From: Phymorhynchus buccinoides
Taxonomy: Eukaryota; Mollusca; Gastropoda; Neogastropoda; Raphitomidae
Length of the DNA: 64,000 bases
Direction of reading: 5' to 3'
Assembly: GCA_017654935.2 (NCBI GenBank)
Contig: CM065695.1
Span: forward strand, 33,596,575 to 33,660,574
Shown: positions 10,201 through 21,179 of the stretch, piece by piece
Layout: every line of letters begins with the position of its first letter
Position numbering within the stretch: the stretch's first letter is position 1
Made by a program: the position numbers and the translations under genes
The notes under the pieces: generated by a model
Databases searched by the model: none
Told to the model about the DNA's origin: nothing
What the model saw: the letters and a program-made list of their open reading frames with translations, nothing else

Positions 10201-12556
10201 ACGCACGCACACACACACAAACACAAACAAGCGCACACACACACGCACACACACACACACCACTCAATTTCCACACGGCACAATCAACACACACACTGCA
10301 TACACACACACACACACATTGCATACACACACACACACACATTGCACGCACACGCACACGCACACGGATCAGAGCCAAAGGAAGCAAGCAAAGCATCATT
10401 TCTCTGAATTTTGTGTAAAATTTGGGGGGGGATGCGTTTTTATGATCAGGTGCGCCTTTGTAGTCCGTAAATACGGTATACTAATAAACATTAGAGGACT
10501 ACTAGCCGTTTAGGTACCCGCTTCGTGCATACAGACCTGATCCTTTTTCCCCGAAGTGCAAAAGTAAACAAATTCCGATTCCTTCCGGCCCAGCTCTTCA
10601 CAATAGCAGTGAAAGTACGCTTACCTGTACACCCACCCACCCACTCTTGCGTAGTTAGGGCCTGCCAGTCTTTCGCCGGAGCCCGTTTTTCTGTCGTCTG
10701 GAACAATCACTAGCGTCGGAGGCAACGTCTCAGCCTTTTCTACGGGATAGCAAAAAAGTATCGCCTTATCGTCAGAATAATATGGTACTCTTATTACAGA
10801 CAAACCTCTATTTTAAGACTTCCACAATGTCCGGAAAAATCGGTCGTAAATTGGAGGGGTCGTATGACAGAGGTTTTCACTGGCAGCCGTAGAAAGAAAA
10901 AAGTTCAGCACAGTTCATACTCTCTTCTTCATGCACACATACAATGACATATTAAAACTGGATTTGGGTCTTTCCAACTCCATAGGATTGTGCAATCGAT
11001 GTATTACAGTTTCACTTCGCCGACTTCTGTTAATCACCTCCACTCTCGTCCAAAGTCTGGTTTTCTTTTTCAAAGTCAGTGGTTTTTCGTGCTTTTCCTA
11101 CGCTTTCCGCCATCTTTTCTACAACAAGGGAAGCGACTCCGCTTTCAGGCCCTTGACCGTGGTTGTTTCCCTTTGCTCGAAGTCTATGCAGACGACAACA
11201 ACGGTCGTAAAAACCAACAAAATGGCGGTCGTAAGTCGCGTTTTAGAGGAAGTCGTTTAAGAGAGGTCGTTTACATAGTAAAATGCATCCGTGCCAACAA
11301 ATCCGGTCTCAAATGAGAGGTGGTCGCTTAACAGAGTGTCGTAAAATAGGGGTTTGTCTGTACTCTTCTTCAGTACAATCACCACCTCGCAATTTTGGAT
11401 CATTTCAGTTTGTCTGCTGGGCTGGTTGCAATGCTGACGTACGACTGTATAATGCTATTAATAGAACGATGATTTAGTGACAAAATGATAATAATAAATC
11501 AATCTTCTATAGTGCTATTCTCCTGACACAGCAGGACTCACCGCACCTTCACATGAAAAAAAAGAATAAAGTAAGTTTACCCCACGCACACAAAATATAT
11601 TCAAAATACATGTACTTAAAATTATTTAGAAAAAAATCACTTTATCGCACTCACACAACTCACATTTAAAATACTTACCGTAATTTTAGGGTTATAAGGC
11701 GATATTTGTTTTCTCCAATTTCGACCTATGCGCCTAATAAACGAAGGACGCTCTATTAGTGATCAAAATCGTGAGAAGAGAGGCAATAGATTGCCTATAC
11801 TCAGTACAGTACTACTGTGAGTCACAACATCGAAAGTGGTAAACGAGTCGCCCGATACGACGAATACTCACGTTAAAATGCTTCAAAATCCCTATTATCA
11901 TCCGAGATACTGTCCGACAGATGAACATAACCCTTCATTGGATGTAAAAAGCATGGATGTTGTAGAGCTTAAAATGCCATAATTCTACCAGTTTTCGCGA
12001 AGAAAAGTCCAAAACAACAACAACCGGAAGTCGCAAAAACGGAAGTTCGATTAATTGAGAAGGGAGCCAACTCTCATTTATGACAGCAGTAATGGTCGGT
12101 CAGTAAGCGTTTACAGGCTAAGACGCTGTACGTGGATTCACTGTCGACTTTAGACTTTCTTTTGCGAGGTGTATGTCGCCTTATAAACGAGGGCGCCGAT
12201 ATTTCTTGCACTTTTTTTTTACTTCAAGATTTATCGATTTTTCCTGAAAATTGCCCTATTGCGCACTTAGGCCTTTATCAATACTGCAGCTCGCAAGAGC
12301 AGCGCCTAATGATCTGAACAAAAAATTATGGTACATCAAACACATAATTATTTTAATGCAAAAAAAGACATCTTGACAGGGTTTGTCACTGACAGTGGGT
12401 GATGATCCATTGGTGTGTGTGTGCAGAGGAGATAGCGGGCAGCAACGGGGGCAGCGACTTCAAGTGGGCCACAGAGGCAGAGGAGAGGAACCGCCTGTGG
12501 AAGGCCAGGCACGAACTGTGGTACGCCTGTTTGGCTCTCGTGCCGGGATCCCCAAG
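1118..12556 (+). CDS. LDHD: LDHD-like D-lactate dehydrogenase, partial (five internal exons)
   Basis: Five exons, 1118-1286, 4428-4550, 6240-6333, 9577-9705 and 12427-12556, translate in order into the middle of the mitochondrial D-lactate dehydrogenase family, an FAD flavoprotein that oxidises D-lactate and related D-2-hydroxyacids to 2-oxoacids. Visible landmarks are GADASLCGM and [11 protein letters not shown] in the FAD-binding domain, [11 protein letters not shown] at the domain end, then [14 protein letters not shown] and [13 protein letters not shown] of the C-terminal FAD-oxidase domain. Phases agree at the last three junctions (ATA-G|AG, GTG-G|AG and a 12427-12556 exon ending in AG). 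The N-terminal part and presequence must lie left of the window. The C-terminal exons, with the GDGN and TGEHGIG type motifs, were not found up to the gap. One exon is frame-broken by extra bases, so this is either a damaged gene or a locally poor consensus. Family assignment is firm; functional state is uncertain. Confidence 0.85.
1742..1806 (+). pseudogene. LDHD: Partial duplicate of the LDHD exon 3' end and donor
   Basis: About 60 bases repeat the 3' end of the exon at 1118-1286 (GTGGTGTCTGCCGATGGAAG through GCTGCATGTGGGTG) with two or three differences. Similarity carries on into the intron. The 5' part of the exon is missing and there is no convincing acceptor directly upstream, so it is probably not a usable exon, although its donor GTGATT is retained. 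Confidence 0.8.
1850..2597. mobile_element. TTAA-flanked piggyBac-like MITE (family 1), interrupted by a SINE
   Basis: It begins TTAACCCCTT with ACCGCCAG and ends GGCGGTGAAAGGGTTAA. Internal sequence matches the copies at 38899, 50268, 54705 and 57591 (for example TTTACCTGGGTAGAGAACAA). A SINE is inserted at about 2124-2575. The empty site is preserved in the duplicated block at 1328-1345, which shows a single TTAA. Confidence 0.85.
2124..2575 (-). mobile_element. tRNA-derived SINE, family A, copy 1
   Basis: Read on the - strand, a tRNA-like head (GTAGCGC, GCGTTCGCTT and GGTTCGAAC-like boxes) is followed by a central motif containing GATGAGACGATGATAAACCG and a tail ending in GTACCTAATAATACC. 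It contains a poly-T and a poly-G run and several extra bases compared with the copy at 48137. Confidence 0.8.
2694..2864. mobile_element. MITE of the TACCGTATTTTTC family, copy 1
   Basis: Terminal inverted repeats are TACCGTATTTTTCTGACTAT and CCGAAAAATATGTTA. Related copies or ends occur at 9735-10480, 10758-10790, 23280-23530 and 37638-39312. The target duplication looks like TA. Confidence 0.75.
3400..3575. repeat. Degenerate (AC)n tract
   Basis: AC/CACA-rich microsatellite, preceded by poly-T and poly-G runs. Long open frames here are a by-product of low complexity. Confidence 0.9.
3576..4427. other. LDHD intron, nothing recognised
   Basis: This is unique-looking sequence with poly-C runs at about 3950 and 4207-4219. 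There are no exon-like or repeat-like matches to other parts of the window. Confidence 0.5.
4428..4550 (+). CDS. LDHD: LDHD exon with frame disruptions
   Basis: After TTATGTTGCAG the sequence encodes KTAAGY, then in a second frame [14 protein letters not shown], then in a third LHAIPEA, and ends at GCT before GTGAGT. These are consecutive pieces of the conserved LDHD segment, so the exon identity is clear, but no single frame reads through and a TGA falls in the first frame. The differences look like scattered inserted bases (for example after GGGTAC and before CTTCATGCC). Similar insertion noise is seen in nearby repeats, so a consensus error is at least as likely as a true pseudogene. Confidence 0.75.
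4625..5202. mobile_element. TTAA-flanked MITE (family 2), interrupted
   Basis: It begins TTAACCGACACCCCTTTGAC and ends AGGGGGTTAA, and shares TGAGCCAATCTGGCAAAATG with the intact copy at 34848-35081. A block of about 370 bases (repeat E) interrupts it. Confidence 0.75.
4685..5045 (+). repeat. Dispersed repeat E, inserted in the TTAA element
   Basis: Contains AATAGTTCCCCCACCTTCTG and the end GACAGGAAACTGTCTGAGCG. It matches, on the opposite strand, 60415-60583 plus 61540-61640, 63035-63320 and, on the same strand, the reverse of 40245-40480. A tRNA-like B-box is visible in the 40 kb copy, so the family is probably a SINE. Confidence 0.7.
5199..5830. mobile_element. TTAA-flanked long-palindrome element, degraded copy
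   Basis: It starts TTAAAGGGGCACCCTGACTG directly at the TTAA of the preceding element. The arms contain GGTTTCCTAGAAATCAAAC and its inverse GTTTGATTTCTAGGAAACC. The clean copy is 59664-60212. The right end is eroded. Confidence 0.7.
5890..6130 (-). mobile_element. SINE family D, copy 1
   Basis: Shares GTGGTTTCAGTCTTCCC and GACCTCCCAG with 45885-46065. The - strand reads like a tRNA head with a TTCGAA B-box. This copy carries several extra bases. Confidence 0.65.
6240..6333 (+). CDS. LDHD: LDHD exon
   Basis: Between TCATTTACAG and GTATGG the frame reads [20 protein letters not shown] then [11 protein letters not shown], plus one base. It joins PEA of the previous exon in phase 0 and gives the first base of the glutamate codon completed at 9577. 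It corresponds to the helix leading into the substrate-side domain of D-lactate dehydrogenase. Confidence 0.88.
6402..7150. repeat. Segmental duplication, copy 1 (insertion-rich)
   Basis: Starts at GACATTCATTCAGACAGCAA and covers a whole SINE and its flank. Copy 2 follows at 7158-7745. Copy 1 is longer because of many scattered inserted bases. Confidence 0.8.
6525..7110 (-). mobile_element. tRNA-derived SINE, family C, copy 1
   Basis: The - strand head resembles a tRNA (GGTGGCAGGAGAACTGTGGTT, with the box GGGTTCGAATCCCGGG). The body matches 7272-7690 but is expanded by scattered insertions. Confidence 0.8.
7158..7745. repeat. Segmental duplication, copy 2
   Basis: Repeats 6402-7150 from the GAAATTCATTCAAACAGCAA flank through TTGGATATTGAAAAAATAAT. 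Confidence 0.8.
7272..7690 (-). mobile_element. tRNA-derived SINE, family C, copy 2 (cleaner)
   Basis: The - strand reads GGTGGCAGAGTGGTTAAGAC with GGGTTCGAATCCCGG, a good A-box and B-box pair, followed by a body with a TTCGGATGGGGACTTAAAGC motif and a stem-like CGTGCG...CGCACG. Confidence 0.85.
8060..8760. repeat. Intronic duplicated block with LINE 3' tail
   Basis: CTGTTGGAATGATCCCTGGA occurs at about 8090 and 8637. The second is followed by AAGCGCTTTGGGCTCATCTG and (ATT)n, the 3' end of the CR1/L2-like LINE also seen at 60584-61539. Between them are GATT-rich runs and a degenerate member of the array below (about 8565-8605). Confidence 0.7.
8761..9562 (+). repeat. Minisatellite built from the LDHD exon 3' splice site and exon start
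   Basis: Thirteen units of 56-64 bases, each with GGATTGTTTCAGAGTTT, then TGGACGAGGTGGCAATCATG and a TGTATTGATTGAATGATTG-type spacer. Acceptor AGs end at 8780, 8836, 8896, 8956, 9012, 9072, 9132, 9196, 9260, 9324, 9388, 9452 and 9516. The true one is 9576. Units from 9132 to 9516 are mostly 64 bases and nearly identical, suggesting recent homogenisation. Each unit also has ATG|GTGTAT, a possible donor 26 bases after the acceptor. Confidence 0.95.
9577..9705 (+). CDS. LDHD: LDHD exon downstream of a decoy-acceptor array
   Basis: The exon begins at AGTTTTTGGACGAGG after GATTGTTTCAG, completes the E codon, and reads [18 protein letters not shown], then [20 protein letters not shown] and QVTTV, ending before GTCAGT. 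The length of 129 fits phase 1 at both ends. The same acceptor and first 26 or so bases occur 13 times directly upstream. Only this last copy continues into GCGTTCAACAAG, so it is the real exon. Confidence 0.9.
9735..10485. mobile_element. TACCGTATTTTTC-family MITE, split by a LINE 3' end and microsatellite
   Basis: The left part has TTTTAAGGCGATACTTTTTT and the right part ends at CCGTAAATACGGTA. In between is nested material: (AAT)n with the LINE-tail GGCGCTTTACAAAG on the - strand at about 9915-9985, a poly-G/GGT tract at 10071-10123 and (AC)n at 10130-10370. Confidence 0.7.
10797..11360. mobile_element. Tc1/mariner-type (pogo/Tigger-like) MITE, TA-flanked
   Basis: Ends are CAGACAAACCTCTATTTTA and the inverse TAAAATAGGGGTTTGTCTG with TA on each side. 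It is 564 bases and contains several GGTCGTAAA words near both ends. No transposase frame is present. Confidence 0.8.
11676..12333. mobile_element. MITE of the TACCGTAATTTTCGGG family, copy 1
   Basis: It is flanked by TACCGTAATTTTAGGGTTAT and its near-inverse at GATCTGAACAAAAAATTATGG. It is co-linear with 40599-41175 (577 bases) and, reversed, 17391-18121. This copy has about 80 extra bases. Confidence 0.85.
12427..12556 (+). CDS. LDHD: LDHD exon, last one found
   Basis: After TGTGTGTGCAG the frame reads [20 protein letters not shown], then [20 protein letters not shown] and GSP, ending in AG before [19 protein letters not shown] is a strongly conserved LDHD segment. The upstream junction is in phase with 9705. 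A following exon must exist but none is recognised in the 15 kb before the gap. Confidence 0.9.
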
Positions 12557-12644
12557 GTCAGTCTGGTTTTTTTCAACCTGCACCCACCCCTCCCACCCTT
12601 TTTTTAAAGAAAAAAAGCCTACCCAGAATGACCGCTAGCACTAA

Positions 12645-12885
12645 CAATTCTACAGGACCTTTTTAAAAGAAATCGATGCAGGGGGTCCCAGGGGAGATTT
12701 GCATCTAGGAAAAAATTCATGTTTAGCACTCCGCTAATGCCACTGGGACCTTGATTTATCCCCCGCCTCTTAAAGGAACCGTTTATGCTCGATGCTTGGT
12801 GAAAGTGTGAAGGGATTGTCCCTGGGACCACATTGTTTGCCCTGAGGGGACGAAAATTGGGAGCGGCTTGGGCGCCACAATGTTT
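12645..12885. mobile_element. CCCAGGGAC-family MITE, degraded copy
   Basis: Shares GCAGGGGGTCCCAGGG and the CTGGGACC words with 36646-36872, whose ends GGGCTCCCA and TGGGAGCCC are inverted repeats. Confidence 0.65.
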
Positions 12886-12889
12886 CAAT

Positions 12890-14150
12890 ATCAGAAAAGC
12901 GCGATGTGATATATCCCTTAGCTGGCCTTCGGGGACGTGACGCGAGTCTTTGACTGAGGATTAATAAAAGCTACTCAATATGTTTAACTTAGACTCTGTA
13001 ACTTTGACACTGTCATGCGCGCACTGACACACCCTCTCACTATACACACTACAACACAGCACACAACACACGCGATGCCACACCACAGAACACCATCGAT
13101 ACCCTATGCATCACACATGCAATGACACACACAAACACAATACACACACCACACCACACACATACATTATACACAGATTATACAACAGTCCCAACGTAAC
13201 CCACACCTGTCGTTTATGTGCTAATTGTATTGCTCTACATTCATCTGAAAAGCAAAACATTCACTTGATCAGTTAATGATCTTAATCTCTTATTCTTGCC
13301 AGTGTTATGTGAAGGCCACAGACTGTTTCAACTCATTCTGGCATCTTAAAGGGAAGTTAGAATTACACAATATATATTAAACAAGAAAACAAGCAGTCCA
13401 AAGAATAACACCGCTAACGCGACAGAGAGTACTTGGCCAAAACACCCACACCCACCACACACCAGGCTGTCAGCTGTCAGGACACACAAGCGCACATGTG
13501 ATTGCACACACAGACAGACGCACGAAAACAAACTCACACACGCACACACTACCCAGACGCTAATGAATCACACAAACACACAACGTGCACGCGCGGCGAG
13601 CACAAAACGCGCGGACGAACAGCCCTTAGAGCAACACACACACGCATTTCACGCTCCAACGGACACACACTCAAACCAACAACAAAGCGTAAGTAGGAAG
13701 CGCCGACGCACGCATAGGCCGCGTTACCAATAAGGCAAGCTCCATTCCTTCACCCAGAACATTACTGGGAAGATCCAAAAAGTTTCCCAAAATGTAGGGA
13801 ATCATGGGAAAGCAATGACACATGCACAACGCAACATGTGTTTGCCGCTCTTTCAGGCCTACAGTACATTTGATGTGTGTGTTGCACACGCGATATCCAA
13901 GACCCTGCCAGGAGATGATTGTCAAAACCCCAATGAATAGAGATGATTTAAAAAAGGGCCAAGCTTGTTTGAGGTGAAAAAGTGGCGCTCTTTCCTTAAA
14001 ATATAGTGCTTTGGTGTGAGAATGAGTTATTTGCAATTTTGATAAAGGTCAAGCATACCTGCCTACATTTTTGTACATAATTATGCAGCATGAAAAATGA
14101 TATATTAAACTCTTTCCACCATGAAACTTTGTATTCATTTGGTTCAACAC
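12890..14150. other. Degenerate (AC)n tracts and otherwise featureless sequence
   Basis: CA-rich stretches at 13018-13175 and 13490-13680. The rest shows no exon or repeat that I recognise. Confidence 0.5.
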
Positions 14151-14157
14151 AAGATAC

Positions 14158-14395
14158 CAGTGGGGAAACTCCCTATATATAGACCTGATTTTTGGACGTG
14201 TTTTTGCAAGCATTAGGAAGGGAGGGGGTCTGAATTAAGGGGAGGTAACTTTTGAATATACGTGAATCGGTAAATTTGATACTTACAAAACAGGGACAAA
14301 TTTGTCCCTCAGAGAAGTACTCAGGTCCTTATGTAGGGAGGGAGTTCCTATAAATCGGACGCGTCCTTCTAAGGGAGGTTCCATTGCAGTGTGAT
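14158..14395. mobile_element. CAGTGGAACCTC-family (Tigger-like) MITE, degraded copy
   Basis: CAGTGGGGAAACTCCCTATA at the left and AGGGAGGTTCCATTGCAGTG at the right form imperfect inverted ends. See the clean copy at 49449-49632. Confidence 0.6.
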
Positions 14396-14599
14396 AACAG
14401 GTAAGCGACTCTTTGAAATTTCTGGAGCAATTGGACGCATTGCACAAGCTTCCCAGCTTATGTTTCAGTGATAATGGTTGACAGTGATGAAGTTTCCATA
14501 GTTACTAACTTAGTGAACACAATTTGTTGACTAAAAAAAGCAGATCAAGAGCACCACATGAATTCAGGAAGGAGTATAGTAGTTAGCCACAAGTTCATA

Positions 14600-14822
14600 A
14601 TACAGATGAGGGGAACCTCACTTTATTAGGAACTGTCGCACATTACAAGACTACCCTCCCACATCATAAGACCTACTTCTCGTGAGGACTTTGTAAGTAT
14701 TAAAATACACTTATCCCTCCTATAAGACCCCTCCCTTGTAAAGACCTCCATTTTGGATGATTTGGCATGTAAAAATGCAAACCCATTAGGTCTTATAAGG
14801 GAGGTTTCCACTGTCAGTAGTA
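14600..14822. mobile_element. CAGTGGAACCTC-family MITE, second copy
   Basis: Contains ATAAGACCTACTTCTCGTGA, TAAGACCCCTCCCTTGTAA and the right end GGTCTTATAAGGGAGGTTTC. It is co-linear with 49449-49632. Confidence 0.75.
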
Positions 14823-15359
14823 GTAGTAGATAGTAATTGGGGACTTTAGGGATGGTGGGGCCTAGCGGCACTTCCTTTTACATACCTTTCTCGTTAGTGA
14901 CTTTGAATCTTATTTCAGGGTTGGCAAGCCCTGTATCTACAGCTAAGGCTATGAAAATTCAACAAAAATATGTGAATGCGAGACTTTTTTTCTTTCTTTT
15001 TTTTAGTTCATCCAAAGTAGCATTGAAGTTATCTCCTATTACAGATTTGATAAAAATGGATGTATGCATGTTTTAAATTACAAATAGGGTATACCTAGTA
15101 CCAGCCGGCTTTTTTCCCCCCCGCCTGTGAGGCAGAGAGCACCGATCGTCGGCGCCCATGTACCGCCATCCAAGCGGAAAACTATTTCGTTTATGGGTTG
15201 TGCTTTGGCTGGAGAAGGGGGGTGACCAAACTATTATTTCACTTGACTGGGTGTTACGTGTGAAAACCTACGATTACGATGCCCTTCTCTCATAGTGACC
15301 AGACCTGTTTACTTCTTACTGTTTTCCGAGTAGTAGTTACCAATTTGGATGTCTACTCA

Positions 15360-16005
<646 letters not shown>

Positions 16006-16019
16006 CTTTTGATGGTATT

Positions 16020-17390
16020 CAATAACAAATAAATAATGCATATCGTATTTTATCGAGAACTCTATAATGCGCACCTCAATATGTTATAAGGACACAACCC
16101 CAACCATTGTACACAAAAGAACCTCATAGCTTTGGGTCTAATGTGATTCTTACTCTATATTTTGAATCATCCATTATTAATATAGATTGTGCCAAACCCA
16201 GTGCTAACACACATTTTTACACAAAGCAATGACTCAGGTTTTGTTTTAAATTGGCAATTTTCTTAACCTATTAATATCAATCTATATTATCAAGATACGA
16301 CCACCCCATACTCTTTAACATCCTATATAACGATCGCAGCTTTGAACTAGATCTACATTTTTCTTACTCACTACAAATTAGTCAATCACTTACTTATTTC
16401 TCAAGGATCATCACACCCCGCAATACTACAGCATTAGCAACAAAAAACTCCTCAGTTTGTTACTTTCTAGTTCAACTAACTACTATTATCCAAACTTATT
16501 CATAAGGGAATGTTCAAACCCCATACAACTGTTTTTACACAATAACGTCAGTTTGTTTATTCTATTTTTCTGGAGCTATAGTTAGTCATTAAATCATAAT
16601 TGGAGTGTAAGGCACACCCACCATACATGTTACACAAAGACTGCAGTTTTTGTTATCTTATATGATTTAATCTTACTCTATTATTATCAATCCATTATTA
16701 TAAGACGCTAAAAGGTGAATGTCTCAACGATCTCGAGCATAATATAAGCAAAGCTATCGGCCTCCACACGCGTCATAGTATCTAGTGAAAAAACAATTAC
16801 AGGCGTATCTATCATCGGTTTCCTTCATTACATCTCAAATCGCCTGCCTTCCTACTACTGCACCAGCAGATCATCCAGTGTGGTAAACAGTACTTAACAG
16901 ACAGTAACATACACATGGACAGTCAAAAAGAATAAAAGAACACCACACCACCAACAATGCAAGCGTAATGGTTCCAATATTCTTCGTGTGGTAGTCCACA
17001 CGGGTTATCAAGGATGAACGTCCAAGGAAAACTTTGAAAGAAGAACGTGTAAATGAAATGATGACCAGGATTTTATCAATGCGCTTGAAAGTTCTCATGT
17101 CTCGTAGTGAACCTTCAAATTACTAATGTGGATGTATAAATAGGAGTCTTTCTTTACTGACATGGATGCTGCATTGTGCTTATTTACAGAGAAGGATAAA
17201 TTAAATCAAACAAAGTACTTCAATTCACTCGCAGAAAACAACACTAAGTATGCTGTGCACGCAAATCTCCTCTTACATCACGCCACACAACACACACACA
17301 CATGCGCAAACAAAAGTACAGAGTTATAACAAGTTAAATATCAATAAACATGTACTATAAAAGTAAATTACAAAAACACAATATGTTAGT
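16020..17390. other. AT-rich sequence, no gene recognised
   Basis: Fragments resembling TACCGTATTTTTC elements (for example CTATAATGCGCACC at about 16062) occur, but nothing can be delimited. Confidence 0.4.
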
Positions 17391-18121
17391 TATACATATT
17401 TTTCCGATTCATTATGCCGCCTCTTGTGTGTGGCATAAGGCAAAAATAGGGCATTTCAACTGAAAAAATCTGAAAAAAATTAATAGCAAAATGCGCCCTC
17501 ATTTATAAGGCACCGCACAAAAGGGGAGGAAAATCAAACTGCTTTGAAGCCCTTAGCCGCGTGCTTCAGTAAAGGCTTCGCCGGACAGCCATTACGCTGT
17601 TCATTATATAGAACGAGAGTTGGCTCCCCTTGCAAATCATCAAACTTCCGTTTGTGAAACCACTTTATGCTGTTTTGAATGTTGGATCTTTTCTTGCGGA
17701 AAAAAGAAAAGGGAAGGGGGAGACAAGAAAACTTGGTAAGGAATTTATGGCATATTTTAAGTCCTACCACGAGCTTTTTACATCCAATGAAGGGTGTATT
17801 TTTTTTTTATGCATGTACTTTTGACGGTTATGCGCGGAAGTCCGCCCCGGATAATAGAGGATTTTATTTTTGTATTATTGTTGCGAAGCAGTTTTAACTT
17901 AAAGTATTCGGTCGTCATCGTTGACCGCACTTCTTCGTGATTGTCTCAGACTGCACCAGCATACTGTAGGAAGGCAGCCGTTCACGGATATCGTTGCCTC
18001 TGTCTTCTCTTACGATTTTGTTGCGCTAATAGGCAGGCGCCCTCGTTGTTTGATTAGACGCAAGGGAAGTAATCGGCGAAAAAATATCTGTCCTTTTTAG
18101 TGTTAGAGAATAAATTACGGG
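17391..18121. mobile_element. MITE of the TACCGTAATTTTCGGG family, reversed and insertion-rich copy
   Basis: Reverse-complement match to 40599-41175 (GAGAGTTGGCTCCCCTT, ATCCAATGAAGGGTGT, GCGCCCTCGTTGTTTGATTA). It is 731 bases against 577 in the clean copy, the excess being scattered single and short insertions. Confidence 0.8.
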
Positions 18122-19740
18122 CTACTGGGTATTAGACTTCAACTAGAGAGCCCTTTCTCGTCTCGGTGGCCAAAAAGAATTTGAGGTAAGATGGATGGCG
18201 TTGGGGGAAGGGCCCCAGAAGGCAGAATTAATTCCGTTGGCTGCTGCACTAACAGCAGCAGTAAGGAGCTTATCTGACGCATTTTACGTTTAATAATAAG
18301 TAACATCCCATACACTGCAATAATAGATCACAGTAGAATAATGCCGTGTTATCACTCAGCAGCGTGTTCGATGTGCAAAAAACACCAATCCACAGCGCTT
18401 CAAAACAAAAAATGAATAATGAAATGAGAAAACCCTAATAGACCATTGTGTTTAAGCCAGATACGGTTATTACCATACACGGCAATGCGTCAGGCAGACG
18501 ATTAACAACACATGCGCAGGACACACACGACGCGCATGGTGTACTATAATATGATACAGCTTCCTATTACCAAGAAGCAGTTGTGAGCTCACCTGCGGTT
18601 GTTAAACTACAGAGACCACGGCCGTTCTGTGGCGTGGTTGCTGTTTGATAACATTAGCTCACTTTGGTAGGACCCTAATGTGAGCGATTGAGGTGACGTC
18701 ATGTCTGTATCTGATCCCCTTTCGCCTTGCCCGTCATTGGCATGTTTTTTTATACATGCGAGAACAACAAGGGAGAGGGACCAGAGACTGTCAAACATCC
18801 ACCACTCGAACTCCAAACGAATGTAGAACTTTGCTTACTACAAGTTTGGGTAGAACTATCAACAATGCAGGTGGGCGCAGAAGATTTCACTCTTTGTAGT
18901 TTTCCCGGTCTGCGCCGCAATTGTTGTGGTTGGTCCTCTTTGCACACTTGCACGGACAGACAGAAGAGACAGGACAGGACCAAGGGAGATCTGTTTTTTG
19001 TTGTTAAACTACATGTGAACTTCAGCTAGACTCATATAACAATGCAGGGGTGACGGGGATCATGTTGGTCTGTTCCTTTGCAACGGCAAATGTCGCATTA
19101 GGGTCATGACCCCTAGAAGATGATTAGACACGAGACAAGCTCAACACTAACATGCATACAACATCGTGAGAATGCAAGACCCATTGCAGCTGGGGCGTTG
19201 GTCGAAGTCAATGCATTGCGTGACCATCAGCTTGGTCTGTCCTTTGCGCACATGTGTTTCGTGTTGTGGCACAACAGACAGATAGAACAGACACCATCAC
19301 GACAATAGCACACACAACTACTTGAACATGCCCAGCGGACATGACCATCAACAATTGCAGTGTGGGGACCATCACTTTGTCTGTTTGGGCTGCATACCGT
19401 TGCTAGTGGAGGAAATCGTAGATAGCTTGTTATGTAAACACCAATTTTTTACAGGAGGGAGAGAAATAAAGTTACCCACATGAACAGTAAATTGAACTGT
19501 GTGGAACGGGGAAGGCGTCTGCATACACCATTGAAGGGGGCCGACGTTTTAAAACAGTTTTGTGTTGTGTGTGTTCTAATATTATGCTTAATCATTATAA
19601 ATGTTTTGCCATGATGACCAATTAAACAAGTGCTGGTTCGAACACAAAATGATTGCGATACAATGCATCATCTATTTCTTCAATTTATAAGGATTCAAGC
19701 CAAACTGCAAGTGCACGGAAAATTTCATTAATACACAATT
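18122..19740. other. No gene recognised
   Basis: There are no long open frames with family resemblance and no clear copy of the window's repeats, apart from a pair of GTTGTTAAACTACA words at about 18598 and 18997 that may be ends of an unidentified element. Confidence 0.4.
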
Positions 19741-19744
19741 TTTC

Positions 19745-20055
19745 CGTATTTCGGAGATGATAAACCGGACGCGGGGGGGGTTCCCGTAGTGCCCATGCAC
19801 TTAGCAACACATTATTAAAAGTAAAATCCCAGAAGTGGCAACGATACAGTTGTCATCTGGTCAAAATTTAACACCCCACCCCCTTCTTCATACAGTCACA
19901 CAAAAATCGCCATGCAAAAAAAAAAACGAAAAAGAAGAAAGGGGAAGAAAAAAAAGGGGGCCGCACCTTGGCCTGCCGACGCGGCTCTCCAGGTGGGAAG
20001 CTTACCCGAATTTCACAACCAGACGGACCTGCATCTGTGACTATAGAAGTGCCAA
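19745..20055 (+). mobile_element. SINE family A, copy 2 (+ strand, noisy)
   Basis: Contains TGATAAACCGGACGC, GTGCCCATGCACTTAGCA, CCAGGTGGGAAGCTTACCCG and CTGTGACTATA, in the order expected from the reverse of 48137-48510. Confidence 0.75.
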
Positions 20056-20059
20056 TTAA

Positions 20060-21000
20060 TTACAGCATCTTGTCAATACACATTAGACGATCATGTAACT
20101 ATAATCAAAGAAGAGGAGACTGTCAAAACCACCATATCATACAGTAATCAATTTAACCAAATTGCGATAAAAGTACTGAAGTTAAATAGCTGTAACATGT
20201 AGCAAATCCGTATTATCCTTCCAGTTTACCGCCCACTCCACACGACCTAGTAAACCTGTTGTGAGGACTATCATTCGCGTCGTCTCTTTTATGACCCCCA
20301 TGTGGGTTCGCGGGAATCAGCGTGAGATCATAGTGTATTGCATGTGCCAACTTATGTTATCCTGAATTCTGGGTCCTCCAGTGATTAAAAAAGATCCAGC
20401 AGCTGATATAAAGCAACACTTGGGCAATAGGCTGTTGTGAAAATGAAAGAATACGGCAGGAGTCTAATGGGTTTTTAGGGGGGGGGGGGGGTGGGGGGAA
20501 ATGAACATGAAATAAAAATGATAAATCAAAGGAGGAAGGAAAAAGAGAAGAGTAAAAGAGAGAGGAAGAGGGGAAAAGTCAGACTGGAAATAAAGAGAGC
20601 CAGCAGACTAGCAAAGACCCCTTGCTAATGGGTTGACAAGGTCAAGATTCCACCCCCACTCCTGTGTATTTAGCGCCGCGTTTCTTTCTGTTTTATCTCA
20701 CTCTTGCCTCTCTTATTGCAGATATCGGAGCGCTGTCGATCCTTAACATAGAGTTCGTTTTTGCTAGTTGATTTAACGTCTGATTTTATTCATTTATCGA
20801 AGAATTAGAGAAGCTGTTGAATGGTAGATTGATGCCTCTCCCCAAATGTTGGCCAAAGGCGAAAGGAACGTAACATTTTTGTGAATTGAAAGAAAAACAA
20901 TAAAGTCCTTTTTAGGATTGTCTTTTATTGTATTTCACAGAGGTTCAGGGGTTTCCTTTGGACATAGTAATTGTAATAATATTAAAAATTGATTCAGATT
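20060..21000. other. No gene recognised; purine-rich and poly-G runs
   Basis: Poly-G at about 20478-20497 and a GA-rich stretch at 20530-20620 similar to the AAGGCAGAGTCAAAGAGA part of repeat E. Confidence 0.4.
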
Positions 21001-21007
21001 CTTTAAC

Positions 21008-21175
21008 ACGAAAATGAAAATCCGTTTAAGTCTAATCGGTCTGAAACAGATACATATAATGGGGACAATTAGTAGATTAATAAAAAGGATGGTCACGGCT
21101 GGGAACGATCCGGAGGCGAATTTTTTTTTTTTTTTTGCCCTGGGAGGCTAATGGCAACCCCAGGGAGGAAAAGTC
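21008..21175 (+). repeat. Dispersed repeat H, copy 1
   Basis: Shares TGAAAATCCGTTTAA, CGAAACAGA-like words and GGGAACGATCC with 61619-61730. Confidence 0.65.
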
Positions 21176-21179
21176 ACGA